From the NCBI RefSeq assembly GCF_021018895.1, contig NC_079381.1:11231001-11295000 (forward strand): DNA of 64,000 bases, written 5' to 3'. The notes below the pieces were generated by a model. The model was given only the letters and a program-made list of their open reading frames with translations. It had not been told where the DNA came from and did not search any database. Positions 40,807-51,658 of this stretch are shown here, piece by piece. Each line of letters opens with the position of its first letter. The stretch's first letter is position 1. A program made the translations under genes and the position numbers. Origin of the DNA: Seriola aureovittata (lineage: Eukaryota; Chordata; Actinopteri; Carangiformes; Carangidae).

Positions 40807-40829
40807 CACACACACACACACACACACAC
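40807..40829. repeat. (CA)n tract at the inverted-duplication breakpoint
   Basis: Short CA microsatellite directly adjoining the first base of the inverted copy of ambp-like exon 2. Confidence 0.9.
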
Positions 40830-41258
40830 TGGCAGTGGTTTCTACCTGTCCTCACTACATGAAGCGCAAGAGGGGAAACCCCGTCATTGTCGCACTGGAG
40901 CTACAACATGTTGCTTCTGAGAGCAACTTCACCATGACGGCCACTAGTTTCAGGTCAGACTCACATCCACGCCAGCGCACACACAATCTGAAATGTGTTA
41001 AACTCAGTGTAACCTGTGCATGTGTGTGTGTGTAGGAATGACTCATGTAAGCAGACGTCCACAGATTATGCTTTGACCAACACTCCAGGACGATTCTTCC
41101 ACCATATTGCCAGAATGTTTCTCAGCTTCTTTCAACTCTGCGTCCTTTTCTTGGTTGTTGTAAATCTAATTGTGCATTCTGTCCACACATTTCACACCAC
41201 ATTAACAAGGATTTTTTTTTTTTAATGTTAAACTAAAATGCCACAGACTTGGTACATC
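40829..41258 (+). pseudogene. Inverted copy of ambp-like exons 2-3 (fragment)
   Basis: About 430 bp that is nearly identical to the reverse complement of 39323-39755. The exon 2 part encodes the same residues from Leu47 onward (STCPHYMKRKRGNP and beyond); the first 21 nt of exon 2 are missing. Intron 2 and exon 3 follow. The exon 3 donor GCCA/GTATG is GCCAGAATG here, so it is destroyed. No exon 1, no exons 4-8. The high identity implies a recent copy or gene conversion. Confidence 0.9.
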
Positions 41259-41284
41259 TGTCTGTGTATACAGTCATGAATTAA

Positions 41285-41535
41285 AACTTTTTTTTACTTA
41301 AGTAAAAGTACTACAGCACAAACATCAAAATACACTTAATGGACCAAAAGTAAAAGTACTCATTATGCAGAATGGCCGATTTCAGAGTCATGCTTATTAT
41401 GTTTTTGGATTGTAATTATTGATGCATTAATATGCAGATCTCTTTAATGTTGAAAGTTGTAGAACAGAGTAAATTACTCTCCACCATGGGAAAGTGACTA
41501 ACATTTAGAAAACTCAGAATAAATTCAACAGAGCT
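41285..41535. mobile_element. Fish interspersed repeat of the TACTTAAGTAAAAGTACT type
   Basis: Contains TTACTTAAGTAAAAGTACT and AAAAGTAAAAGTACTCATTATGC, words that recur throughout teleost genomes in non-autonomous DNA elements. The ends are not clear, so the boundaries are approximate. Confidence 0.5.
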
Positions 41536-41651
41536 GCCTGATCATAAAAAAAGATTTTATATCAAATTTTTTGTCCAAAGGCCAAAACCAGCTAAAATGT
41601 GTTGTGATTACAAACAAACAAAAACAGTATAATCATGACCTGAAGGTTAGT

Positions 41652-41661
41652 TTTATTTATT
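41652..41661 (-). terminator. Polyadenylation signals of the ptgds-like gene
   Basis: Two overlapping AATAAA hexamers on the minus strand. They lie at the end of a probable non-coding last exon that begins after an acceptor at about 41837 (TTCTTCCTCTATGTTCCCAG). A 3' UTR exon after the stop-codon exon is the usual PTGDS arrangement. Confidence 0.65.
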
Positions 41662-41964
41662 AAACCATGCCAACACAGCAGAACAATGAAAATGAAACAT
41701 TACATAAAATAGGATTAGATGTTATAATAGAATGATGATATTTGCTTTGCTGAGAGAAAGCTCTTTGCAGTAAATGCTGGGAAATACAGAGCTGGAGCCG
41801 CACATCAGAACACACTGGCACCCTCACCGCAGGTACATCTGGGAACATAGAGGAAGAAACAGAAAATAATTTACACTAATTTACACACACATTTGTCACA
41901 CACCCCTGACTATCATTAATGAAACAGCCTTGGTTTTCAGATGTTCCTAAAGAAATAGACCCAC

Positions 41965-42235
41965 CTAACCAGATCCAGATTGTGGGCAGTTTTCTGTTGG
42001 CCAGAAAAAAACACACAAACAAGAAAGAATTAGGAAACTTCATGGTCATTTAATCTGCATTTACATATACTGTGTATGTGTGTGTCACCCAATACTTTAC
42101 CTGCTGGAGGTGGAGTCAGAATAGACTCTCTGGAGAAACCGCGGGACAAGGCTAAGGTTTTAAACTTGTTGATTACTTCAGTCCTAACTCTTTGAGAGCG
42201 ACCTGCAAGTACAGAGACACATGAATGTGCGTGTA

Positions 42236-42274
<39 letters not shown>

Positions 42275-43370
42275 GTGTGTGTGCGTGTGTGTCTCACCGT
42301 AAAGTGCCACTTGTGTGTACTCGCTGTTAAAAACCTTGTGTTTGAGAACCAGAGCGTATTCGGTGTAGTTTGTGTCCACCACTGTGATGTCCTTCACCAT
42401 GTTGTGGCCTGACAGAAAACACAACACAGAAGTACTGAAAATGTACCGTATATGTATGAAAATGCAAAATACAAAAATGCGCTATAAATATTTACAACAC
42501 AATACGATACAATATATGCTGCACAAAATGAGAGAAAAAAGAAAAAACATGAAAGGAATTAAATATTAAATGTATGTATTGGAAATATATCAAGATGATG
42601 ATCTACAATGTTAGACAGAACACAAATACAAACAATGTATCAATCGTAATACTTTTTTATTTTTAAATGGAAAATTTCAAAGTGCTACAGTTCTTGCGTA
42701 AAAACACACTCGAGTGCATCACCAAAACTTTAACAAAAACAAAAAACAGGTTTGTTTCATTTTTGTGTGAAAAGAGACACAAGACAAAACTAATACATTT
42801 CTGCTTTGCTTTCACTTCTGTTCTCATACTTCTCGCACAACAATGTGACAAAATGCAGTTTTGAAGAACTTGTTTTGACTTGCTCAGGCCTCCTGACTTA
42901 CATCTGTGGTTGTTTCCTCGAACTGAAGAGATTCAGAATTTGAGCCACTGCTGTTGGCACCCACTGAGTGCCAGTCAAATATTTACATTGTCACGTAAAC
43001 ATTGTCAGAACAGTCACAAAACTTACTAAATATCATTTATCTTGTCTTTTTCTCAGGTTCAAAGCAGAAACCTTGTTATCTGTTGGAAAGCTGATGAGTC
43101 AGATGTGAAGTGAGCAGAGACTTACGTGAGCTGAAGTAGGTGAACTGTCCCGGGACGTTGGTCTTCTCATACTGGTACAGCTTACTGTGACAGCCCAGAG
43201 GTCTGAAGCAGACAGAGGAAACACAATGTGTCTTTATCTCCTCCAAATCTGTCCATTCATCCATCTCTCTCTCCTGATTTCCTCTCTTCTTTTCCTAGCA
43301 CATCTATTTCTGATGTACACAAAAATAGACTATGCTGTATATGCCCCTGTCTAGACTGTGCTTATATATG

Positions 43371-43458
<88 letters not shown>

Positions 43459-44930
43459 GTGGCTTCCCACATTGTGAGGTTAACGTTGCCGTTTGTCAGC
43501 GGTGTGATGATGCCCATTGAGGCCTTCAGTTTGTCTCTGTAGGGAACAAAACTTGGAGAGTCATAGGCCAGGCCCACACGGTACCATCTCCCTGCAAACT
43601 AAACACACACATAGGCACACAAATTTCAACACACAAAGTTTGACTCTATATTTGACTTTAACCAACAGCTATCATTCATGCACAGGTTACACCTTTACTT
43701 TTCATGCCCTGACAAGTCTAAACGTCTGATTCTATTAAAAAAAACAAAAAGAACATAACAGCATAAAACATCAGAACTGTAATTTCTGACTTCCTCACCC
43801 TGTATGTGGTTCTCAGCCCTAAGCCTATTGATTTACATTGAAAATGTAAATCTGTCAAAGTATATAGTTTCACTTTTGAAAACAGCTGAAGTTTTTTAAA
43901 TTAAGGTTGCTCAACAGCAGTGATTAGTGTGCAGGGACTATTTTCAGCTATGAATTTGTTGCGCTACTAAATATTTAAGGAAGCATGATGGCGTTGTATG
44001 TGGGATCAACTCGAAATAAACTACAGTGCCCATGTTCATCATAATGAAGGAGCATGTTACCCAGTGCGATCATGTGGCTCACTGATGTGCTTTTAATAGT
44101 CCCTGGACAAAAATAAAAGTCTGTGGCTCAAAGGAATAAACTTTATCAGGTAATACCTGTTGATAGTATCAATTCATTATTAGTTTTGGTCTTTTTATGA
44201 GATTTATTGATAATAAAAGAATATAGAATATCACTAGACTTCTTCCTTAATGGAACATCTGCCATGTTGTGGCTGTATGTTTATGTATGTATGTATACAT
44301 ACGTACATTTTTAGAGTTGACATTTTTAGCATTAACAGCCCCAGTGGGAAAACAAGCTGTACTGGTACCATGATGCAAACATTGCTGTAAACCACTGTAT
44401 TCCCTCATATCTATACATAGATCCTTTAAAACACGGACTGGTTGTTAATGTTGATTGAACATCCTGTATTTATCTAACCAGACAGAGTCAGCATGTTTCT
44501 TTATGTAAGGAATAAACATCAGCTGCCGTTTATCCTTTGAACTGCTTTAGGTTTGAAGAGTAGGCATGCGAGAATTTCAGGTTGGGTCTTGTCCTACGTT
44601 TTACATGAACTCACACCAGATTCACTGGTTGATAAATCTGGAAAAACCTCACCATAAAGATTATTAAAATGCTTCTGGGATACATCCAGTTGCCTATCAA
44701 ATCACCCACAGGAAACTACTGAGGATGTTCCTTTTCCGGACATTTCTCATGGCACATCTGCCATGGGAAATGTCAAACTGACCTCTCTCAACCTCTGGTG
44801 TGTGACGAAACCAGAAAAACAAGGATTCACAAATTTATTAATCATAACAGTTTGTGACTTGACTGTCAGCGCTGAGGCAGGACTTAAACCCATAACTGTT
44901 TGTCTTGGGTCACCAACTGAGAAACTTTGA

Positions 44931-45001
<71 letters not shown>

Positions 45002-45015
45002 ACACACACACACAC

Positions 45016-45104
<89 letters not shown>

Positions 45105-45358
45105 CAGTACACAGTGTTCCCTCACAGATGGAGTCACCTATGATTAACAACAAATAATGAGAGCACGACAGCAGAATCCCTTCACTCATCAAACCAAACT
45201 GAGTTAGATACATTCATGCTGAACAGCAAACATCAAAAGCAGAATGTGTGTGTCCATCTTACCCTCTGCAGGTTGAAATCTCTCTGCGGCTTCACGTCTG
45301 CGTGCACCATCATCACACACAACATCACCATGACAACAGCGACCACCGTGGTCCTCAT
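41965..45358 (-). CDS. Lipocalin-type prostaglandin D synthase-like protein
   Basis: Secreted lipocalin, nearest to PTGDS. Coding exons: 45358-45263, 43598-43459, 43202-43126, 42408-42298, 42202-42101, 41993-41965; 555 nt, 184 aa. Signal peptide about 1-20. GRW at 35-37 is the first lipocalin motif, VDTNYTEYAL is the conserved strand near the binding pocket, and the disulfide pair is Cys83 and Cys178 (ENCP). NLT gives an N-glycosylation sequon. PTGDS enzymes use a catalytic Cys in an SMCK-type context; the aligned stretch here is LKASMGII with Ser59 or Ala58 at that place and no Cys, so PGD2 synthesis is unlikely and carriage of hydrophobic ligands is the better guess. The stop TAG lies next to a possible donor (TTAG/GTGGGT) leading to the 3' UTR exon. 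Head-to-tail upstream of the ambp-like gene. Confidence 0.92.
42240..42291. repeat. (TG)n tract next to ptgds-like exon 4 donor
   Basis: On the transcribed strand a (CA)n-rich tract starts at about intron position +7 after the exon 4 donor. Confidence 0.92.
43372..43454. repeat. (CA)n tract next to ptgds-like exon 2 donor
   Basis: 83 bp. On the transcribed strand the donor GTGA runs straight into (GT)n from intron position +5. Confidence 0.95.
44933..45099. repeat. Long (CA)n microsatellite in ptgds-like intron 1
   Basis: 167 bp of CA with two short breaks near 45000 and 45016. The long open frames on both strands are repeat artefacts. Confidence 0.97.
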
Positions 45359-45792
45359 GACTGCCCGGGAGAATCGAATCAGCGAGATGGGCTGAAAAGT
45401 TGAGAGAGGTTGTCTGACCTGAGCCTTTAAGTGAACTGTGGGTTGTCAACAGACAGGTACAGAGTGGCAAAGCCTGTGGCAATGTTTGTTTTTCTCCTGA
45501 TCCACCCACCTTGTTGTCAGCCAATCATCGCTGAGGATCAGGGATCAGGGAACAGTGGCCAAGTGTTGAGGATGTGTGGCTCCAAAACAACCCAGACTTA
45601 GACTTCAGTTCCCATAGGTTCAGGAATATATCCTGCTTGTGGTTTATTAGCATCAGCTGAGGCTGGTATGGTGCTCACACACACAGGTTCACAAGACCTT
45701 GTCCCACACTGACACATACAGCATACACCAAGAAGAAGCAGCTTCTATACATTTAATAATGCTGGTAATGTTTTAAAGACACTAACAGATAA

Positions 45793-45956
45793 TGGTGGAA
45801 GAAGTATTCAGATCATTTACTGTCTCCATTTAGTACAAAATAACAGACTGTTGTACAAAATGTAGTGTAAAGGCTATGAAGTGGTGGAAAATGGAAAAAC
45901 TCCAAGTACAAGTACCTCAGATCTGTACCTAAATATAGTTTTTTTCCACCTCTGCT
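45793..45956. mobile_element. Teleost MITE (GGTGGAAGAAGTATTCAGAT type)
   Basis: Starts TGGTGGAAGAAGTATTCAGA and ends TTTTTTTCCACCTCT, giving imperfect terminal inverted repeats (GGTGGAAGAA and TTTTCCACC). It includes the CAAGTACAAGTACCTCAGAT word typical of this common fish element. About 165 bp, non-coding. Confidence 0.65.
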
Positions 45957-48900
45957 AACAGATAGAGACATGTACAAGACACAGCATCTTTCAGTATCAG
46001 TCTTGGCTAAAGTACAAAATGCTGGTCATGGTTATATTCATGTCTCGACAAGGGAATCTACTCCATAAATGAGTCTCACAGGTTCATTTTGACTCTGCTT
46101 TCTTGGTTGCAGTTTCAATATTTCTGTCTTGGTAGGAATCGTGTTCTCATATTGAAAGTGATTTCTTTCCAAGAAACGTTATACTATAGCTTGGCTGCCA
46201 GTTTTCGCACAAAAAGTATACTTTAAGAAGTATACCAGTTAACCATTGTATAGATTAGGCTAAAATCACATTTCTAATTCAGAGCCTTGCTGGGGAGTAG
46301 CTTGACATTGCTAAAATCGAGACTGTGGCTGTAACGGATGTTGTGGGCTGTGTAAATGTTGAAAATAGGCCAACAGTGAGGAGAGTAAATGGATTTACAG
46401 AACATACGATCAATGTTCAAAGTGGGTTTGGAGGGAGGTGAGTTTGCAGGACACAAGAACTCACTGTTGAGCCTTTCAGAGGTTGTTGTGGGTCAAATTA
46501 AATTTTGGTTTCCTCTAAATTCCGAGGAACATTTTTTCATGCAGTGGTAAATTAATGATCTTGTTATAACAATGATCATCTCCAACAGCAGTGAAGGAAT
46601 CTGTTTTTCTTACAAGAGAGTGAACTCCTCTCTGGTGCACCTGAAATACAAGTGCAAGTCAATTTGTTACAGCAGTAAATAAAACACGTGTAGATCAGAT
46701 CCTATGGTGTGTGATGTAATAGGAATGGTTTACTTGTTGGACTGTCAAAAGGGACAGTGAATAGAATTGAATAGTTACTAGGGAATAGGAATAGGAATTC
46801 TCTTACAGGTTTGGTGCAACGATAAAATACAGACCTTCAGGATAAGGCCTTGTTGTTCATGCTGAAAACGGTTCAGCATAAAAACACAAAGAATCTGTGT
46901 GGATGAGCTGAGCACAGCAGTCTGGTGTCAATCATACTGTAGAAAAAGTGGCACAACAATCAGGACCCAAGTGAACAATTTAAATAGTTTTTTATTAATA
47001 ATGATTTTTCCATTTGCAGCACTGCTTTTGTCTCATTTTCTTGAAATGCATGATGTATACAGCTAACCTTCAGTGGACAAGAGGACATCAGTGTGTGTGT
47101 CTCACACACACAGCACACCTCACAGACCTCCCCTACACACTCTGCACAAGCTGAGAGCTGCTGCCTTTGCAATGAGACGATAAAATAATTATAATAAAAA
47201 ACACGTTCACACACACATAGGCAGACACATACAAACTTGTTTCCTTCTCTAGCGCTGTTTGATGTTCCTGAGGACCACGACCGGGAGAAAAAGACAAACA
47301 AAAAGTGCAAAAAAAAAACAAAAACAAGGTGTTAAATGTTGATCAGAGACATGAGGGACAGTAAGACCAGAGAGATAAAAACAAACAAATACACGCAAGT
47401 CTTCAGTCAGGGTTTGTGATCTGTGGCTTGTCTGGCGGGTAATGATCCTCACATAATTGTGAACTTCACTGTGACTTATTCTTTGATCATATGTCAGTGA
47501 TTTACACTCAGACTCTGGTTATCTTGATTAATCTCAGTGTGAGCTGGGAAAGCTGGTGACAGTTAGTTAGATGCCCGTGAGGCTTTCTCACAACATTGTT
47601 CACTTTGGAGCTCGACTGAATAATCTCATACATCAATATATACATCAATCACCATACACTGACAACATTTATTATCTGTGTATTAAGTGAAGGCATTGTA
47701 TTGGTTTAATCTGTCAAACTGTTTGACAGTCTTTTGAAGCAAAAATGCAATAGTGAAGTGATTTTAGCTGATTATAAATAAAACAGTGAAATCTGTTATA
47801 AATTGTGTGAAAAATTGCATCGCAAAATCACATTTTGAAATATATCATATAAGGTTTCATTTAAATCAGTACATCTCTTATCCAAGGACTGTGTGATGAA
47901 ATAATGGCAAGGAAGCTTGTGTGTGCCTCTCTTTGACTCGCCCCTGTCAAAGCATTGGTGAGGGTACAGCGCCCCCCTCTGGTCAAACAGGTGACTGGAA
48001 AACCTCAATACACCCTGTCCCATAGACCCCTCACTCCCTACAGGCCTTCAGCTGGGAAATGGTTCCTGCTCAACATCTACAACCCATTTCATCCAGAAAG
48101 GTAGATCCCTGGCTGGTTCCTTGTGCCAAAGGTAGAAAAAAACAAAAAAAAAACAAACAACAAACTGACATTTGATTGTCTTCCACTCATGCATGAATCC
48201 CCTTTTTCTATACCAAAATCACAAAGCTATAATTTCACAAAAAGAAAACAAGAGCAAACACATAAAGCAGTGAAACAATCAAAGTATAATTAACAGTTCT
48301 TCAAAAATAATAATTTAAACTCATTTAAAAAAAAAAAGTGAAAATGGAAACATCTTATTCAGAGTGCTCTTTGTGGGGCTGTTTAGTCACGCGCCCCCTG
48401 GTGGTCAGGGTTAACAAGTGTAACCCTCAGTCAGAAGCATCATAACAGCCAAATTGTGTTCGCTTAGATACGTAAATCACACTTTAGAAAATCAATATCA
48501 TTGGTCACTCATTTGCTTTTCAGACATTCATGAGAACATTTCACACTCATCATTAAAGAACAAAATACTTGTGAGAGAGAAAAAGACAGACTCATTGAAG
48601 ACTACAGAAGAAGCAGGGGTGAATCGCAATTTCTGTCAAACGGCTTTGTTGGTGTTCTTCCCAAAACAGGGGAATGATAAGTGAGAGCAACATTGACGAA
48701 CGCTGTCAGCAGACTGCAGCCGTCAAGGTCAGTCAGTGAAAAGTACAAACCGAGGAAAGCCGTTGAAACATATTGAGAATCAGTCTGCAGAAAACAAAGT
48801 AGCCTAAGCATTGCCACAGAAAGAAGAATAGGAAGTCATCTACGTTACAGTCGGTCCTCAAATGTTGGCAACACCTTGCCTGGCTGTACTGTAGGTGACT

Positions 48901-51365
48901 TAGGATGTGGTGAGTTTCAAATGTAAGGAAAAGAAATATCACAGGGTAATGGCAGACTACACACAACACACATCGGCAAAAGATACTTGGAAACAGTTTT
49001 GAGTGTGTAGGTGGAGCTTGATGTTACCAAACCTCCTGAACAATCTCAAAAATTGACAAAAGAAAAATCCCTCCAATATGCTCAATCAAACATTTAAAGA
49101 GATCCAATTAGGAAATATTCTAAAGGTATTCAAATGCTGTTTTTTTTTTTTGTTTTTTTTTTTACCCTTGTCTGAATCAACATGACCACAGACGTGGCAG
49201 ACAATGAGGCTTGGAGCCTGACAGAGACAGCCAGGATTAAACAGAGGTGCCTGCTCGAAGGGAAGGGGGGCCACAGTCAGAAAGAGAGAAGACAGAGGAA
49301 AGAGGGAAGAGATGGTTGAATGCAAAGGATTGGAGTGGTTGGCAGAAAGACGATAAAGGCTTAAAGTAAAGGTGCCGAGCAAATGGAAACTTGGGCGAGT
49401 GATATCTTAAAGATAACCCAAGAAACAAATGTGTAACAAATAAAGACAGCTAGAAGACAAATTAAGGTTACAGTCAGGGCTGAGAGATCCGAGGGAAAGG
49501 AAGTGAGGAGGATAGAGTCCTCGAAAATTCTGTGACAGCAGTCTCGCAGCAATTGGACTCTTGCCCAGTGAGACATCATCACAAACTCGTCCTGCACCTG
49601 GCAGGATGAAGATGTCAGTCGCTGGGCTGCCTCCGTTTCCTAGGAGATGATTTTTCAGAGTAAAACCTGAATTCCCAAGATTTGGGCCAGCTTTGCGATG
49701 CCACTGTGACAGGAAACTTGGACACGGACAAATGAGATTATGGTAGATAGAAGCTTAATGAGACGAGTGACGGTTGAAGTCCAACACAGGGAACCATATG
49801 AGACACTATGTATGGGCCAGGGCCTGTGAATCTGGGAGGTGAACTCACAGTAAGGCACAGTGCTCTGCTTGTGGTTGCTCATTCATGCTGCTACAACCTC
49901 TGATGACAGCTACTGCAGACAACGGACAAGACATCGATGGCAAAGCACATTTTCTCTTCTTCTCTACTGCTCCGTTCCGATGCATCCTCTCCGTTACAGT
50001 GTCCTTACTCCCTGCCTTTGAATCTTTGGATCGTTCGGCTCTCCTGAATCTGGCAGAACATCCCTCCTTAGCACCAGAATATCGTTAAAAACACAAGTCC
50101 TCGCTGATGAGGCAATTCGGTGCTCCTGTCTCTTCAGTCAAGTCCTTCTCATATGTTTCAGAAGAATATACGAGCACCCTACGATAGGCAAAATCTACCT
50201 CTTACGACAAAACCTGCACAATAAAGCCACACGACCATACTGCACGTCCGCTCAGTGAGTGAACAGTGCTGTGTATGGAAATAACCCCATGTATTTAGCC
50301 CAGGGTTGACTCAGTTGGAGCACTTTACTTTTGTGTTCCAGCTGCTGATATAAAATGCATACTGCAGCTCAATTCATGAGGACTCCAAGAGCTACTGAAG
50401 CACAGATTTGGATTCACGTAAAGCAGAAAAACCCTGATACATTTGCACTACAACAAAAGAGAAAGCTTTCACAACAACATAAATTACTAAAAGTTTCATA
50501 TTTTCTTAAATATGTAAACAAACACTACAACTTAAATATATCTGGTGTAATGCAGACATATTTAAATAAAAAGCTTTGTTTTATATCAGCTGTGGTGCGG
50601 CTGATTATTGCACTGCAAACTCTGGAGCCCTATTGCACTTTAGTAAAATTTTCAGCTTCAACCACTGGTCTAATTTAACTTCTGTAACCATTAGTTACAT
50701 GTCAAAGGCTCTCCAAAATCCTTCACATCTTAATGTGTTCCCTTTAGAAAAAAAAAAAAAAACCTTTGGTGTCCTTACTTCATTTTCATTGCAAGCTCTG
50801 TAGAGCAAGGATGGAAACGAAGACAAGGAGACCAGAGAGCTGAAGGAAAGACTTTGATAAAGTTAACTTCAAACAGAGGAAAGGTGTAGGTGTCACATAG
50901 GTCTGTCACTGCTGGCTAATTGTGCAGGTGAGGTCAAGGATAGAGGCTCCAGTCTTTCACAGAACAATCTCGTTAACATAACAACAATCAGAGAGACAGT
51001 TTAGGTCCTAACAGGTCCCTCCGCCGTGCCACATATGTATGCACTGAATCCATGCTCCTCTTTATCATCCATCAAGTTTGTGGTTATCTGTAGTTTCAAG
51101 TTTGTGCATTCTGGATGCCAGGCAGCCTGTACTCCTCACCCCCCTCCCCCGAGCGGTGTCCCCCAGCAAAACATCTGGTTTGATGGACCATGATGAACAG
51201 GAAGGGGTTGTCTGAGGGCTGTGTGCACTGGGATTGTGTGGCTATGAAGAGTGGTTTCAAGTTACCAAATAGACCTGGTTACTGGGTTTGTGCCCCTCTC
51301 TGTGTTTGCTGAGGTAGCGAGAGGAGTTGCCGCGGAGATTTCAGGAGGGATGGATGGAGTGGTGC

Positions 51366-51399
<34 letters not shown>

Positions 51400-51658
51400 A
51401 GTGGCGTGCATAAGTCTGTTTTCAGAGATCAAAGAGCAAAGAGGGTTTGGGAATACAATGTGTATGTGTGTGTAAATGTGTTGGCTCTGGGTGCACAGAA
51501 TGTGTATGGCTATTACTTTATACTGTTTGTATTTTTGTGTATATGGGGGCAAGGTTCTGCATTCTGCTATCCTGCTCTCAAAATATTGTCTTCTGTTCTG
51601 TATTTGTATGTGTGTATATGTGTGTGTACATATGTAAATGTAGTGGTCAGCCTAGTCA
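45957..51658. other. Non-coding interval; may include slc27a4 3' UTR
   Basis: No recognisable exon. It holds CTCF-like motifs at 47969-47984 and 48391-48406 and a (TG)n tract at 51371-51399. Minus-strand AATAAA words occur at 47668-47673 and 46991-46996, but none lies within about 4 kb of the slc27a4 stop, so its 3' UTR is either long or uses a non-canonical signal. Confidence 0.5.
48391..48406 (-). promoter_or_regulatory. CTCF-type site
   Basis: GCGCCCCCTGGTGGTC on +, GACCACCAGGGGGCGC on minus. It is a full match to the vertebrate CTCF core and lies between the lipocalin cluster and slc27a4. A weaker one is at 47969-47984. Confidence 0.6.

Noticed and set aside
40835..41035. A functional + strand lipocalin gene at the inverted copy
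   Set aside because: The fragment lacks exon 1, the start of exon 2 and exons 4-8, and its exon 3 donor is mutated.
43228..45213. Long open frames encoding poly-His/Thr or poly-Cys/Val
   Set aside because: They are translations of (CA)n/(TG)n microsatellites on both strands.
46960..47327. Minus-strand open frames near 47 kb as a coding exon
   Set aside because: Overlapping frames contain low-complexity TG/CA sequence and have no homology; the region fits a 3' UTR or intergenic DNA better.
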